This document shows, piece after piece, positions 36,114 through 48,517 of a DNA stretch of 64,000 bases; within the stretch, counting starts at the first letter, position 1, and each line of letters begins with the position of its first letter. The translations under genes were made by a program, and so were the position numbers. Source of the stretch: Stenocarpella maydis (lineage: Eukaryota; Ascomycota; Sordariomycetes; Diaporthales; Diaporthaceae); assembly GCA_002270565.1 (NCBI GenBank), contig NQMI01000117.1, positions 15,817-79,816 on the forward strand, read 5' to 3'. Below the pieces are notes generated by a model, which had not been told where the DNA came from, did no database searches, and saw nothing but the letters and a program-made list of their open reading frames with translations.

Positions 36114-37855
36114 ATGGCGGCCAGTTCAGCCTCGTCGTCGCCAGCCAACTCTCACCATGGCTCCTCGATGCACGCCGCCGGCCCGGGCGACCACCTCAAC
36201 CAGCATGGCCATAGCCCATCGTCCTCCTCCGCAGCTCCGGTCCCCGTCGAAGTCCTCGTCGAGTACCTCCTCGCCGCCAAGCGCGCCCTCTCCTCCATGA
36301 CCCTCGTCCTCCGCGCCAACGACCTGACAACCCACGCCCGCGAGCTCCACGAGGAGTCCGTCATCCTCCGCGCCCAGACTGCGTTCCTCAACAAGGGCAT
36401 CACGGAGCAGAGGATGCTGCTCAACAAGGTACGGCGGAGCATGATAAGGACCTATGATGCCGGCAAGAAGGACTTCAAGCACATCATCAAGACCCTCGAC
36501 GTCGCAAACGGCAAGCTGGAGGCTACCATGGACATGCTGAGGAGGACTACCGTCGACCCAATCTTCAGGCCAGCTGGCGAGGAGCCAAAGAACCTGTTGG
36601 ACTTTGTCGACGAGAATCAGGTCGACGGCATGCGCGAGGCTCTGAAAGCAAGCATTGCCGAATTGCAGGTACGCATTTCCATACAATCAACCTGCCACTA
36701 CAGCCATACTAACTCGCATCGATGTAGGCCACCCAGACTTCCTTCGATGGCGACCTCTTCCGCTTCGACGACGACCTGCGCGCCATCGCCAAGATACTCA
36801 ACTCATCCGCCTCACCGACACCCTCCAAGTCTCCAGCGGACTCGACCACCCAACAACCCCCAAATCCTCCGATATTCGATCTCCTGGCAACTCTGACGAG
36901 CCGGTCCCACTCAATGGCTGAGCACCTGGCCTCCCTCACGCATCACTTTGACAAGTGCGTGACGGCCGTGCGCATCACAGAAGGAGGCACCGCGCTCGCG
37001 CGGCGCAAGGCAGCCGAGGGCGGCGGCGGCGCGGACGCCGTGTCAATATCAGGCGTCATCGCCGAGCAGGAAACCAACATCGAGGGCCTCGACCAGCAAG
37101 GGAAGGCCGAGATCGTCCAAGTCGTCATGCAGGACGCCTCCGAGGTGGAAGAGGTCGTTGCCGACCTCAACGCGGAGATGCACCAGATGGAGGTCGAGTT
37201 CGCCCAGCTCAAGGACCACGCAGACCACGTCAGGGCGGGCTACACGGCCGTCACGCATGCCTTCCACGTCCTCGAGGACATCGGCACCCGGCTCGCGGGC
37301 TACATCGCGGCCGAGAACGAGTTCGTCGAGCGCTGGGAGGCGGAGAAGGGGGGGATCGCCGCGCGGCTCGCCGAGATGGAGTCGCTGCGGGACTTTTACG
37401 AGGGGTACGCGAGCGCATACGACAGCCTCATCCTCGAGGTGGAGAGGCGCCGGGCCGTCGACGACAAGATCCAGGCTGTGTGGCGCAAGGCGAAGGAGCA
37501 GGTCGACAGGCTCATCGAGGCCGACTGGCGCGACCGCGAGGCGTTTCGCTCAGAGGTCGGCGAGTACCTGCCCACCGACCTGTGGGTGGGCATGACCGGG
37601 CCCCTGCGCCGATGGGAGGTCGTCCGGGCGAGGGGGCTAGAGGAGGAGGAGGAGGCGATCGGAGGGGGAGAGCCCGCTGTGGGATTTGATGCCGTAGTGA
37701 GGGGGGGCATGCCTAGGCAGAACGACGGCAGCGCACTGACGCTGAGCCGGGAGGTGGTCGATGCCGCGCGGGAGAGGATAAGGACTGGGGCGTCTGGGGC
37801 GTCTGGGGGCCGCGATCATGTGAATGACGGCGGGGCCGCGGCGCGTCATGGGTGA
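36114..37855 (+). CDS. ATG17: Autophagy-related protein 17
   Basis: Two exons, 36114-36668 and 36728-37855, joined by a 59-bp intron (GTACGC..TGTAG) in phase 0, encode 560 aa. After a Ser/Ala/His-rich N-terminus (residues 1-40), the protein is almost entirely helical with heptad-like patterns and charged residues (VLVEYLLAAKRALSSMTLVL, then EESVILRAQTAFLNKGITEQ), as in the APG17 domain. A Pro/Ser-rich linker near residues 210-235 separates two coiled-coil halves. The conserved C-terminal part includes FYEGYASAYDSLILEVERR and WRDREAFRSEVGEYLP. Atg17 is the scaffold of the Atg1 kinase complex at the preautophagosomal structure and works with Atg13, Atg29 and Atg31. A Gly-rich tail follows. No damage was seen. 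Confidence 0.92.
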
Positions 37856-38233
37856 GATTTCTTGCAGATACTTGTACCGCCGCTCTCGGGGCCAAGTTGG
37901 ATTTATCGTTGACAACTACTGCTGCTTGGCGTTTTTAGGGATGGCATGGGGGGATTGGTCTAAGGGGTGGTTTTCCTGGGCATTTCTCTCTTTACCTAGG
38001 TATCTTTTTCAGTCATCATACCCTCTGCCCACTCAAGATCTTCAGCCCTGATGGGCACACGGCGTTCACAGGGGGGTTTTTTTTTTTTTTTTTTTTGGGG
38101 GGGGGGCTCGTTTCTTACGTGTCCTTGGGACTTAGATAGAATAATGGAAATCACTTCACTCATGCTAGACAGAATCTGGCTGGCTCTCGTGCATTCATGC
38201 CTCGTTTGAACAGCTCCCTCGTCTTGTGCTCCT
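37856..38233. other. Convergent intergenic, G6-T20-G10 tract
   Basis: Region between the 3' ends of ATG17 and the HET-domain pseudogene. It holds a striking homopolymer block at 38071-38106 (G6, T20, G10). On the minus strand this reads as a poly-A flanked by C runs. No gene was seen. Confidence 0.5.
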
Positions 38234-40434
38234 TCATATGATAGTACAGACCTTCTCTTTGTCATTACCCTCGAACCAACTTCTCATCGCGTCGTATGCA
38301 CCTTGGCCGTCTGATTCAACCACTCCGACTCGGTAGTACTCATCTTTGTTATTGGTGGGGTAGAGCATTAAGGCCGTCAATTCCCGTTCCGGGGGTTTGT
38401 CTGTGTAATTCGGGCCGTCGTTGGATGGGGTTTCGGAACTCTGGTGATAATGAAGCAGCAGCATAACGAGATTATCCAGGCCTTCCGAGTCGCTCCCTTG
38501 AATCCAGTCCAAGTGCACATAGACGCAACTTTGTCTTTCTTCGAATCCCAGGTAGTACAAATGCCTTGGCCGTTCGTCGGTGAGCATCTCTCGCAGTCGA
38601 GACGGAACAGAAACCACCTTGCCACGAACCTGTAAGTCTCCGGTGTAAACTCGACCAAAGGGATTCTGTTGGTCCGTCTCAACATTAACATATAGGAGCG
38701 TGCATTCCAAGACAGTCTGCCAGAAGATGTGATTTCCCCAATTTATGATACCAGTGCAAGCTGCCTAAGACCATGACGGGGCGATGTAGTCCCTTTCTCG
38801 GATACTTTGAAGGTGATTCTGAAGGCCATGAGCTTGAGGGCGAAAATTTCTCCACCCCAATCTGTTGAAAATATGACTTTTCCACAACCCGGCAAGATAT
38901 TTATCCCCGACCGTTTCCCACACGAGCCGTGCCAGGCCAGATATCGCAGGAAGACGATCCTTATTGTTGGTCAATAATCGATGAGAATAAACCTGGACAA
39001 ACCTATCCCAGGCTGCATGCAAGCCCTTCACTGAGGACTCGCCTTGTTTGATGAGAGTGATGCGGTCGTGGAGCTGGATATTTCCTTGTAGCAGAGGAAT
39101 GAGCTTATCATCCCCTTCCGACCATACGTGCGTGCCGCATCGAAAATGCAGCCTCGAACCGCCGAGAACTAGAATCCTGTTGGACAGTATTTCTTCTTGG
39201 AATGTCCACGCCCGCTGGCTCCATTTGGACACCGAATAATCACTATGGAATATCGTATAATCCAGCTGAGGAATAGGCCACGATCGAAAACACGGTTGAG
39301 GCTTCATTGATAAGCATCCATTAACCGTAGGTCGGATGGTAGACTGGAATGGAACCGAAACTGTACGGGCCCTTTTGAGAAAAGTTTGTGGCAGCTTGTC
39401 GAGTTCAAAGCACAGAAAGTGACGAACGCGCCATGAAACACGTGATTCATCCGGCCCGATTCGTATGCCCAATCGGTTTCATCGTCTTGAACTATACAGA
39501 GAGCATCGATCCAAATGTAGCGGAGATCGATTGCCCTTGTAAGGTCGACCGCATCCTTGATGGCTGCGGTCATCGTCTCGCAAGGGATTCCTCTACGTCT
39601 CTGCTCCAATGTTGTTCTTTCAGTCTTGAGCTGTGCTTTTGCATCCTCTTCCTCTCCCCAGCAGTAGCTTAAGGCAGCATACTTCGTTTCTTCGGTGACC
39701 AAGGCTTCTGACGATACAATGAGCCGAGGGATGTCGCTTGGGCTAGTGCCGACATCAATGAGTCTTGTGGGCAGGAATGATGCCTCCCATGGGTGACAGT
39801 TTTCTGTACATTCTGCCAGTACTCGACGCATTGGGCTTACGTTCTCGGGAGCCAAATAGTCACCATTGCGAACAGGCTCCGCTCCGAGCCATTTCTGGCA
39901 ACCTTGAACGAGAGCGTCAGCTGCTGGACGCGCAGGGGTTACTAACACCCACACATATTACTTACCCGGGGATGCTTCGATAGGGAAATACACATCGCTG
40001 ATATACCTTATGCCCGAATTTGCACAAATTTCTCCCTCCACCCTAAGGCGTTTAATGTCTTCCCCCAGAAGCGAAAAATACGCTGTCAGAGCAATAGATC
40101 CATCAGGAATAGAACCAAGACCAGTATTCTCCGATACAAATTGTTCTTGAAGGTTTGCCTGCACACCATGGAGCAGGAGCCCGCAAAAGTCGCAGCCCGC
40201 TTGGCTGGAAGTAGACAGCAGCGGCATACCAGGAAGGGTGTCCTCAAAATGCCACCCAAGTTTGACCAATTTGTTATCTTCGCTCCATTGGCGCCACTCG
40301 AACTCCGCGTCCTTGAATGAGAGCCGCGCTACACCTTTCTCGTCAGTCACCTCCCGGCAACCGGCAGCAGCATCATCGTACCTGAGAAGGTTACAGCGCT
40401 CGCAAAGATGAGTGCCCGCGGGTGGATGGTCCAT
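38234..40434 (-). pseudogene. HET-domain (heterokaryon incompatibility) gene, broken
   Basis: Exon 1 is 40434-39966, then an intron GTAAGT..TTCAAG (39965-39903), then a long second exon. The N-terminus has a CERC/CDFC cysteine region (residues 11-90). The HET domain is clear: KYAALSYCWGEEEDA, RYIWIDALCIVQDD, then WSQRAWTFQEEILSNRILVL and RERDYIAPSWS. Two lesions are visible. Near 39384-39387 the frame shifts by one base between SCHK and FLKRARTVSV (one A would restore it). At 38765-38767 a TAG stands where the usual Trp of the SWSW motif is expected, a G-to-A type change; the same frame then stays open to 38234. HET proteins trigger cell death on contact with incompatible partners, so loss alleles are tolerated. 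The frameshift could also be a base-call error in an A run. Confidence 0.8.
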
Positions 40435-43038
40435 TGCGTAGATGTTTATGGTGAGGATGATGATGGGGCTGTTACATGAAAAGAAAAGAGGAGAAAGATG
40501 GCCCTGAATTCCTGAGAGCCTGCTGGCCTGGGCGGGTCTATTTATCCACCCAACTCTGTCCAATGATCAGCCCAGTTTCTCGGTGACTGAGATTAATGGA
40601 CGCATTGGATGGCATCAAATGCTGGCCCTTCCTAGGCCCAGGAAATACCCACCCATGGGTCCCGGGTAATCATAGAGGCAATTCTATAAGACATTTAGAA
40701 AATACCTAATTTGATAGTACATTAATACTATAGATGTCCTAAGGTAATGGAAATAGAAATAGAAATGTATAGCCTGCTATAAGAGAGAAGGTTTAGTAAA
40801 TAATTCTGTATTTGGTGTGCGGCTGAGAAACTTGGGGGTGGGTGTGCGCAGCTGTTGGGTAAGGTTAACTAACTATGGAGTAGGAAGGAGGACGGGTAAA
40901 GTGAATCCATCAAGGATGAAATTTTATATCATGATTGCAAGCCCTCGAAGGCAACTTTCCTAGGATATGACACAAGCCTGCTCAACAAACATTACATTAA
41001 GGAGGGCCCCTGGCATTGTTGACAGGAAGCTAAACGAAGGATGGTCCACACGGCAAGTCTCGGCAGATGACCGGTCACGTCCATCACTGACTTCCACGCA
41101 CAAAGGGCATGACATCCCCTCACTCGCTCACGCTTGTCCCTTCGCCCAAGCCGACCCTTGTTAATTGATTCATGGGGGTTGAATTCAATTGGGACCCCCT
41201 GTCTTGAAGTGAAAAGGCTGCTTCTGAGATGTTGCTCGCTTTTCCGAAATGAACCCTGTCTCACAACCCAGCCTACTAAAAAACGGCCACAGGTGGCTGG
41301 TGCCAGGCTGAGTACTCATCTCGGCAAGACGCCGCCTTCTTTGAACATTCACATTGATGCCGTACAACACAATATTGTGGTGGAGCTCGGGAAGGCTGCA
41401 TAAGTGCTTACGACCAGCCTAGCTTCCAACCGACCTCGAAGCAGTTCAAATTGTGTCACTTCGCATGTGTTCTTCCTGCCCAAACCCAGGAATCTCTGAA
41501 AGATTCTGACTGCTACAGTAATTGTCAAAAGCGCAAATTTTTTAAGTACCCATGTTGTTTCCTCCCAATTGACCAACGCTACGATTCGAGCCTTCCATTG
41601 ATAAGGTAGTAAACATCAAAATGGTCTTCAACGCGACTATCTCGCAGCCCAACTCGTATTCCACGATCATTAATCTGATAAGATCCAAGAATTTATCACC
41701 TAGGCAACAGTTGGAAAGGATGGGCGCAAGTCGAGATTGCTTTAGCCTCAACCACGATTTCGTGGGGCGACAACGTCAAGAAACCCTAACCATAACCCAC
41801 GAACGCGAGGAGTAAACCTACATCGATTCAGACAAGCGCTGTGATTTCCTGGTCGCTTTCAAGGATCTGAAGAATCACATAGCCGCAGTCGACATATATG
41901 AGCTGAAGTGCATGAGAAGCAATTCGTCGTTGGCTCAGTTCGCCAGCGAGGTCAAGAAGGATTCCGACACACCCAATATCGGAGCGCCCTTGGAGCAGTG
42001 ATGGACAATGCAGACATGATCAGTGATAGGGTCGTTGCCATTACGGTACATACGGGTAACCCGGCGGATGGCTTCATCACCACGACAATGAAAAGTCAAG
42101 CAGACGAGAAGGGTTTCCAATGGTTACCGAATCGGATGGATCGCTAACGGTCTCCAAAATCATGGCCAATTACGTAAGATGGGAGGGTCCGCATGTGGGT
42201 TTGGAACAAGTCGTATGAATAAGGACTAGTACCTGAGGGATAAGAGGAATAGAGTGAACATTCTCATGGATTTATGATACCGCGGGGCCGGAGTTCCATT
42301 ATACCCACCTACCCCTCCCACTTAGCTAGACCTTCACCTGCTGTCACAGCTTGGCTTGGGGCCCGAGGAGATAACTACTTGTTGTGGAAAGAGAGAAGAG
42401 AGAAGTATCGATAGCCTGTAGGCGAAGCATGGCGTTTATATAACGGGCTGTGGGAGTCATTACCATAACAACTGCATATCTTAATACCAACTGCCTACCC
42501 TCCTACTAACCTACCTAGGTTCTTACCTATTATAAACCAAGGCTCTATAACGCCTATCATTTAAATATTATAATCTAAATTAGGATAATTATATACCTAC
42601 TTTAATAAGTTATTTTCAATTTTGTTAGTTGATTCTTTCAAAAAATATATTGGAGTATTAATTTTGATATAAAGTTAATTAATTTCCAATATTAAAAAAG
42701 GGTGAGCTTGATTTTCCATATACAGCGGCTTTAGCGGCAAATACAACTCTGAAAAGAGGTTTAAAAACAATTTAATGCAACAATTTTCTGAGATAAGGCT
42801 GATCCATACTGGGAATATGAAAGCGAGAATTGATATCACACGTAAGTTTGGATGCATCGGAGGCAAGTATGTATGTGCATCTGACCACGACTGCCCAGGT
42901 GAGTTCCGAAAGTCCGTCGTCCATCCAGGTTTTAAGCTCCTTCTTTTCTCTGGAACATTCCCATCGTTCACTGCTATGGCCGGGGATACTATGCTTGACC
43001 TTGGCGCATTCGCCCAACCACAGGTTTTGGGGCCGCCT
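40435..43038. other. Intergenic, weak coding relic near 41.6-42.0 kb
   Basis: Mostly of normal composition without a complete gene, AT-rich from about 42480 to 42700. A plus-strand stretch at 41818-41998 reads without stops as CDFLVAFKDLKNHIAAVDIY, then ELKCMRSNSSLAQFASEV, ending at TGA 41999-42001. It could be a fragment of a lost gene; the family is not recognised. Confidence 0.3.
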
Positions 43039-43934
43039 TCAGTTGGCGTCCCCTTTAGTGTCTTCTCCCTTCCAGACGATCCACCCAATGCTGATTACAA
43101 ACTTGATGGCAAAGATGAACCAAAGGACAGGCTGCACCTGCCCGGTGCCCTTCAGCATCCAGCCACCAATGATGCTCCCAACCAGCGTCAGCACGAACCC
43201 GCCGACCCTGTTGTTCCTCTTGCTGTTCCCCGTGAGCACGGGCCCCGCCAGCAGCCTCGGGTCGGACATGAGGTCGCACATGAGGCTGGTGATGACGACG
43301 GTGGGGACCTCATTGACGCCCAGCACGCGGCTCGCGACGATCTGCCCCGCGGCCTGGAAGCTGAGGAGCGCGATTGGCGCCATCTCGCGCCAGTCCGTGA
43401 GCTCGCCCTCGGCCTGGCGCTGGTTGACGGCGCCCACCTCGGCCAGCGCCGCGGCGACGCAGACGCACGCCGCCTGGGCGATGAAGCTCAGGGTGAGGAC
43501 GCCGCGCTGCGTGGGCCGCGGCACGAGGTGCCGGTGCAGCCGGCTGAAGAAGACGGCGCCGAGGGCGAAGCAGCCTATCGAGCAGAGGGAGCGCGCCCAG
43601 TCGTAGGGCTTGATGTTCTGGTTGGACGCGCCGAGGGCCAGGAAGATTGTGTTTCCCGTCTGCATGGAGACGAAGGTGCCATATGCTGTGGGATGAGTGC
43701 TCATGTTAAAAGGAGCCCTTGATGGCGTTCTCGGTACCTCTTACCTTGGAACATGGTTGTGTCAAGCAGGCCCGTGATGAAACAGCAGGCCAAAAGGGGG
43801 ATGTTGGCGAGGCTGAGATCGATAATGCCGTCCCATCGCCGCTTCAGGGACCAAGAAAGTCTCGAGTCGGATTTGGGTTCGAATTCTCCATTCTCACTCA
43901 CTTGCTGTTGTGGGCTCTCGGCCATTTTGCTCAT
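43039..43934 (-). CDS. DUF1275 (YoaK-type) membrane protein
   Basis: Two exons, 43934-43745 and 43685-43039, with a 59-bp intron (GTAAGA..CACAG), give 278 aa. A second ATG at codon 4 is also possible. The family hallmark is visible across the splice: a helix ending CCFITGLLDTTMFQ followed by YGTFVSMQTGNTIFLALG, where bacterial and fungal DUF1275 proteins carry the same D-x(n)-F-x3-QTGN pattern. Four further hydrophobic segments follow (SLCSIGCFALGAVFFSRL, then VLTLSFIAQAACVCVAAAL, MAPIALLSFQAAGQIVAS, and a C-terminal pair). The function of the family is unknown, with a transporter-like role sometimes assumed. Codon use is like the neighbouring genes and the gene looks intact. Confidence 0.88.
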
Positions 43935-46408
43935 GATGAAATTGATAGAAATCCGTACGTGCCTTGCCGTATACTCGGGCTTGAAGTTGGTTGTGGAGAG
44001 AGAGTGATTCGGGGTTATGTAGAGACTTCGGAGATTGTCTTTCACTTCAATACTTCTCCGGCCCGAGGTTCAAGAATTTCGTCGATTAGGGAGGGGCAGG
44101 CTTATGTCCGACGGTCGGTCTCTTGGCACATTCCAGGTGGATGCGGTGGTGGATGGTAGACATTGTACACAGTACATGCGGCAGCCAAGGCTGAGGCTTT
44201 GCTGACCATACATGGTTTAGTTGCAGACGCAGTAGGCAAGAAGCAGCGGGCCGATTGACGGTGATCTTGACAGGGTGTCACTCAATCTGGACTCTGAGGA
44301 TAGGAAACGCGAGTCACGCCGTCGAGGCAGCGATCGACGGGTTGAGGACCAAACATTCCGTTCTCTCGATGCGGTTTGATTCCTCCTTCGCCAGCCGGGA
44401 AGGATGACGTGTCACGCATCTAGACGCGCCAAGGGGCGTCTTCTCAGTGCGGGTCGTTGCGGCCAGTCGCTTCAGCCTTGGCCGTACACGCCGAGGATCG
44501 GGAGAGCGGGTGATGAGAAAAGACCTCGTCTAGTATAACAGCAGACGAATGCAAAGGCCGGCAATAGGGGCAGCGATGATGTAAATCCGCGCCGCCAAGG
44601 CAAACTGGTGGGGGAGGACAACCTAGGCCTTCCTCCGTGTCTACCTAGCTACCGTACAATATCGTACCCCCGGATTATGCGACAGCCGCCAGAAACAGAC
44701 TGGTCTGGCGCGGAGGAGCGTGGCTCGTTGGCCCTGAGAATGGCCCGGCCGAAAGGAATCTTACACCGGCTGATCAGCGGCCACAGAGATTAAGCCCGCA
44801 ATGGCCCCGCATATCTGGAGTCGATAAAACAAGACCGTGCCCGGGGCGAGAGTGCCGCGGACACTAAGACTCTATCGGTGATTGACAGCATCAGCACGGC
44901 TGACGAACTCAACGTGGGATGGTGCGAACGCACAGGATCATGGGAGAAGATATCGGGACTTGGCCGGCTGGCGCCTCTTCGGAGTCCGGGTGGGAACACA
45001 AGCAACTGTGGATACGCAGGTGTAGATTGAGTTGTAACAAGCTTCAGATCCGAGGATAATAGGCTCGGGAACACCCGTCCTTCAAAACAGCGGGTAGGCT
45101 AGGAGAAGGGCCTTGGGACCTTAGCGGTGACTCGGCTGCCATCCAGGGCAACGAGCGGCGACATTGGCTCAGCCTTGGCTCAGCCTTGGCGTGATAACAG
45201 CCTCTTGGCCCCCAGCAGGTCTCGCCGACCGATATACCGAACACGTAGAGCACGCGAATACGCTGGCTCCAGGCTCCATATCTCTGTGTCCATTTCTCAG
45301 GTCCAGCGGTCTATCCCAGTCTACAGTCAGCACCAGTGTGGAGGAGCAAGGAATGGAAATGTCCGCCTGATACTATCTCGTGACCCAGTCGTTCCGGGGA
45401 AGCAAAAACTGGGACGCCCTTCCCCACCCACGCTAGGTGTAGGCATTTTATTCCCTCAGTTACCTCCAAGAGGCTTGCATACTAGGATCTGATGCGCATA
45501 TGCAGCCGCGCCTTACCCTGGACGGATTTGTGCACAAGCCACCAATGCTTGGTATGTAATTCATCCGGCAGTGCCATTAAGCGCATTCTGCCGAAAATGT
45601 AACGCTGACATCCTCATTGGACGTTTGAAATTTCAGCCTCGTCCACGATAGGCACTTGGCACTTGGCGGAAACTCCTTGGCGGAAACTCCCTGGCACTTG
45701 ATATCTTTTCGGCTGCGATGAATTTTGGTCCTATGCATCTGGCACGAGGGATTAAAGACTGCTGCTGCCTGAGCTAAGCACTTGCATTGCCATGGCCGGC
45801 TGTTGGCCTCGATGTTGGTTTTTGATGGCGATGCCAAGCTCCGCCGAGCCATCTGAGCCTTCCACGGCGGGAAAGGGCTGAGTTTCCACTCCGGCACTAT
45901 CGAGGCAGCGGGAATACCACATGCTGGGCGGCGGAGTAATAGTCCTGCGGCATGCTGTATGACGCAGGCTGGTCTGGAATTTATACTGGTTGCGTGGTAC
46001 GGCTGTATGATAGGACTTCACGTAGGCATACGAACCTGCGGGAGAGTCAAGCGGAACAAAAGCTCCCGGCCAAGCTCTACAAACAATATCCGTAGCGTGT
46101 CAAGTTTGAACTGCCCTCAGGAGGTTGTCAAGGCAGGTCCTCGTGTGATGATTGGCTTGCATGCGGGAGGAATTGTAACGTAGTATGAACTCCCTGCAAG
46201 TCTGAGAAGCCTTGGTACTTTTATTATTCTAAAGGTGGTTGCTGGTGAACAATCTCCAGAGCCACTCAGGACCAACTTTAGGCCCCCGAGTACGGGTTTC
46301 CAAGCTGTGTCCCCCGGGGGCCCCTGGCTCAAAGCCCGAAGTCACAAAATGTCACTCTGGGTAATTATGGGATGCAATCGTGCGCGTTACTTGCCACATA
46401 CATGCACG
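43935..46408. other. Intergenic, no gene recognised
   Basis: About 2.5 kb of unique-looking sequence. Short direct repeats are visible (GGCTCAGCCTT twice at about 45167-45187, GGCGGAAACTCC twice near 45665-45690). Open frames here lack domains or consistent codon use. Confidence 0.4.
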
Positions 46409-46410
46409 TA

Positions 46411-47270
46411 ACGTGCCCCGCCCACTTTCAGCGCACCCCTAATTCAGCACACAGACACTCCTACTTTAGACAAATTTGATAAATCTAAAATAAATATTAT
46501 AAATAATCCAATCTAGCATATGTATAGATATTCAGCTATTACATATAATAATTATATTTCGAAAAATATAGTTAAGTTAAAATATACTTAAGATAAGTGT
46601 TATATAAAGATTTTAAGTTTCGTTTTTTTAAATATTATAAAAATATTAAAAGTAAAAGTTCTAAATATTATAGATCCTCACATTAAATAGTAGATAATAT
46701 ATCCGCTTTGCAAGTTCTTTTATAAAGATAATATTAAAGATTATATATATTTTAAATGTTATATTAAAAGATTTAAAAAATAATTATATTTATATTATGT
46801 GTAATTTAGAGTCTTAAAATTTAAATATCCATTTTAAATATTATCTCATTGAGATATTTATATAGTTATTAAAGATTTTTAATATTAATAAATCTTTAAT
46901 AATAAAAAGTTTTCTAAATATATAAATAATAATACTGATTATTCCATATCCTTAATATATTCTTATTACCGTAATACATTAATTAGGAGCGCTTTAAAAA
47001 TGTAATATATGGAATTAAATTTATAATATAATATAAGCTTATATTTAGTATCTTTCATCTAAGAAATATATTAATAATAATATAACGTAAATGAATTTTA
47101 TATACGTTTATATATTTATAATGTATAGTAAGTAATAATATATATATAACTTATATAGAGCGTTTAGGTTTATTATTTAAATTGGACTTAGTAATAGGGG
47201 TTGAATGTGTAGCGTATAGATGAGAGACCTATGCCGACTCAGGGGTGCGCCAAAAGTGGGCCGGGCAGGT
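46411..47270. mobile_element. 860-bp AT-rich element with inverted repeats and TA duplication
   Basis: Ends are imperfect inverted repeats of about 30 bp: left ACGTGCCCCGCCCACTTTCA at 46411 and right, read inverted, ACCTGCCCGGCCCACTTTTG from 47270, followed on both sides by GCGCACCCCT. Both are flanked by TA (46409-46410 and 47271-47272). The interior is AT-rich and non-coding, consistent with RIP. Size, TIRs and TA duplication fit a non-autonomous Tc1/mariner-type element. Confidence 0.7.
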
Positions 47271-47272
47271 TA

Positions 47273-48517
47273 AGCCTGATCCTGAGCTGCTGCATTTATC
47301 TCTAACTCCGGCTTAAGGCCACGGCCCCATACTATGCTCCACACGATATACATCTGCGAGTCGCTTGTTTCGTTTTTGTGTAACTCTGGTGGGATCATAG
47401 CGCTGCCAACTGAGGCGCAGCTTCGAATAACAGGAAAGAACGGAAGAGATGGGCCGGTTGGCAAAATAGTGTCCAGTGAGCACTTGTATGGTGTACAATT
47501 TCGAGCTCTGGTTTTATTATAACCAAAGACCGCACCTTTTACAAGGCATCACTCTTCGGTGTGAGATAGTCCGGTAACTTTCTTGGCAATCCCGCTATGT
47601 GGAAAAGTTGTGCTTGCTGCTATTCTCCTGGCATGGAGACTTCGGCTCAGGGGATTGCACAATAGGCGTAATACGGGCGTAGAGTGGAGCTCACTAGACT
47701 ATGCAAGTACTACTTCCTGTATATGCGTGTCGGTCTTGTCTTTGCCGGTTAGACGCACAGTAAAAGAAAACCATACTAATGTAAAGTTTGTGTCCATGCT
47801 TGTGTCTGTGGGTCCAACTTTACAAGGCCTTACTGCGCTAAGCCCACCGCGAACCGCCCGGTAGCCCAATGGAGCAGCGGTCCGGTGCTTGTGAGCAAGA
47901 TGTTGCGTGTCTCAAACCATCTGGAGTCTGACTACAGCATCCTCGTATGGACGAAAGCCGTCGCTGCCATTACTGCAACCTCGAACCCCTTGGCGGCGCT
48001 TCTGCATCAATCCCATGGGTAGCCATGCCTCAAACTCGCGCCCTGGAGTGCTGGCTTCCGAACCCGCGCTCTCCACACCATGACGGGCGACAATATGTTG
48101 TGATATTCGATAGTAAGGCGGTGATCTTGTCCATTATTGCGTCGATGAGACATCAATTCTTGGCTACAGTATCACCCGCCTGGTCACAAAGGCCTCTGGA
48201 GCTATCACCGCGTTCTTGGCTACCATCCCTGAGGGATACGGAAGCCAAAGTTGAGTTGCGACAGAAGGAGAAAAAAGGAAACAGAAAGAGGAAAGCCGGG
48301 AGACAGCCAAGGCTGCCGTTAGTCCGGTTAGAATTTCCGAAGAGGAAACCAGCCATTGGATATCGCAAGTAAGAAAAGTATAAAACATCATGTTCGCGCT
48401 GATGAAGAGGGTCAATAGGCATTCCCTTCTTGCACACCAGTCTCATCATCCATCCGAACTCATCCAGCAACCACAAACACCCCATCCCCCAACCCATTAC
48501 CAAATTTTCACTGCAAT
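47273..48517. other. Upstream region of the PEP mutase family gene
   Basis: No gene was recognised. A tRNA-like stretch around 47861-47930 has weak A-box and B-box similarity but does not fold well. The last 200 bp are pyrimidine-rich with CA-rich patches before the start codon at 48518, as in a fungal 5' leader. Confidence 0.35.

Noticed and set aside
43055..43722. Plus-strand open frames of up to 315 codons
   Set aside because: Antisense shadows of the DUF1275 gene, which has the recognised domain and valid splice sites.
43865..43885. GGGTTCGAATTCTCC resembling a tRNA T-arm
   Set aside because: It lies inside exon 1 of the DUF1275 gene and no cloverleaf surrounds it.
47861..47930. tRNA-like sequence with weak A-box and B-box similarity
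   Set aside because: No acceptor stem or proper anticodon and T arms can be formed, so it is not called a tRNA; a SINE origin is unproven.
47947..48372. 141-codon plus-strand frame upstream of the PEP mutase family gene
   Set aside because: No recognised domain, basic low-complexity end, and likely promoter or leader sequence.
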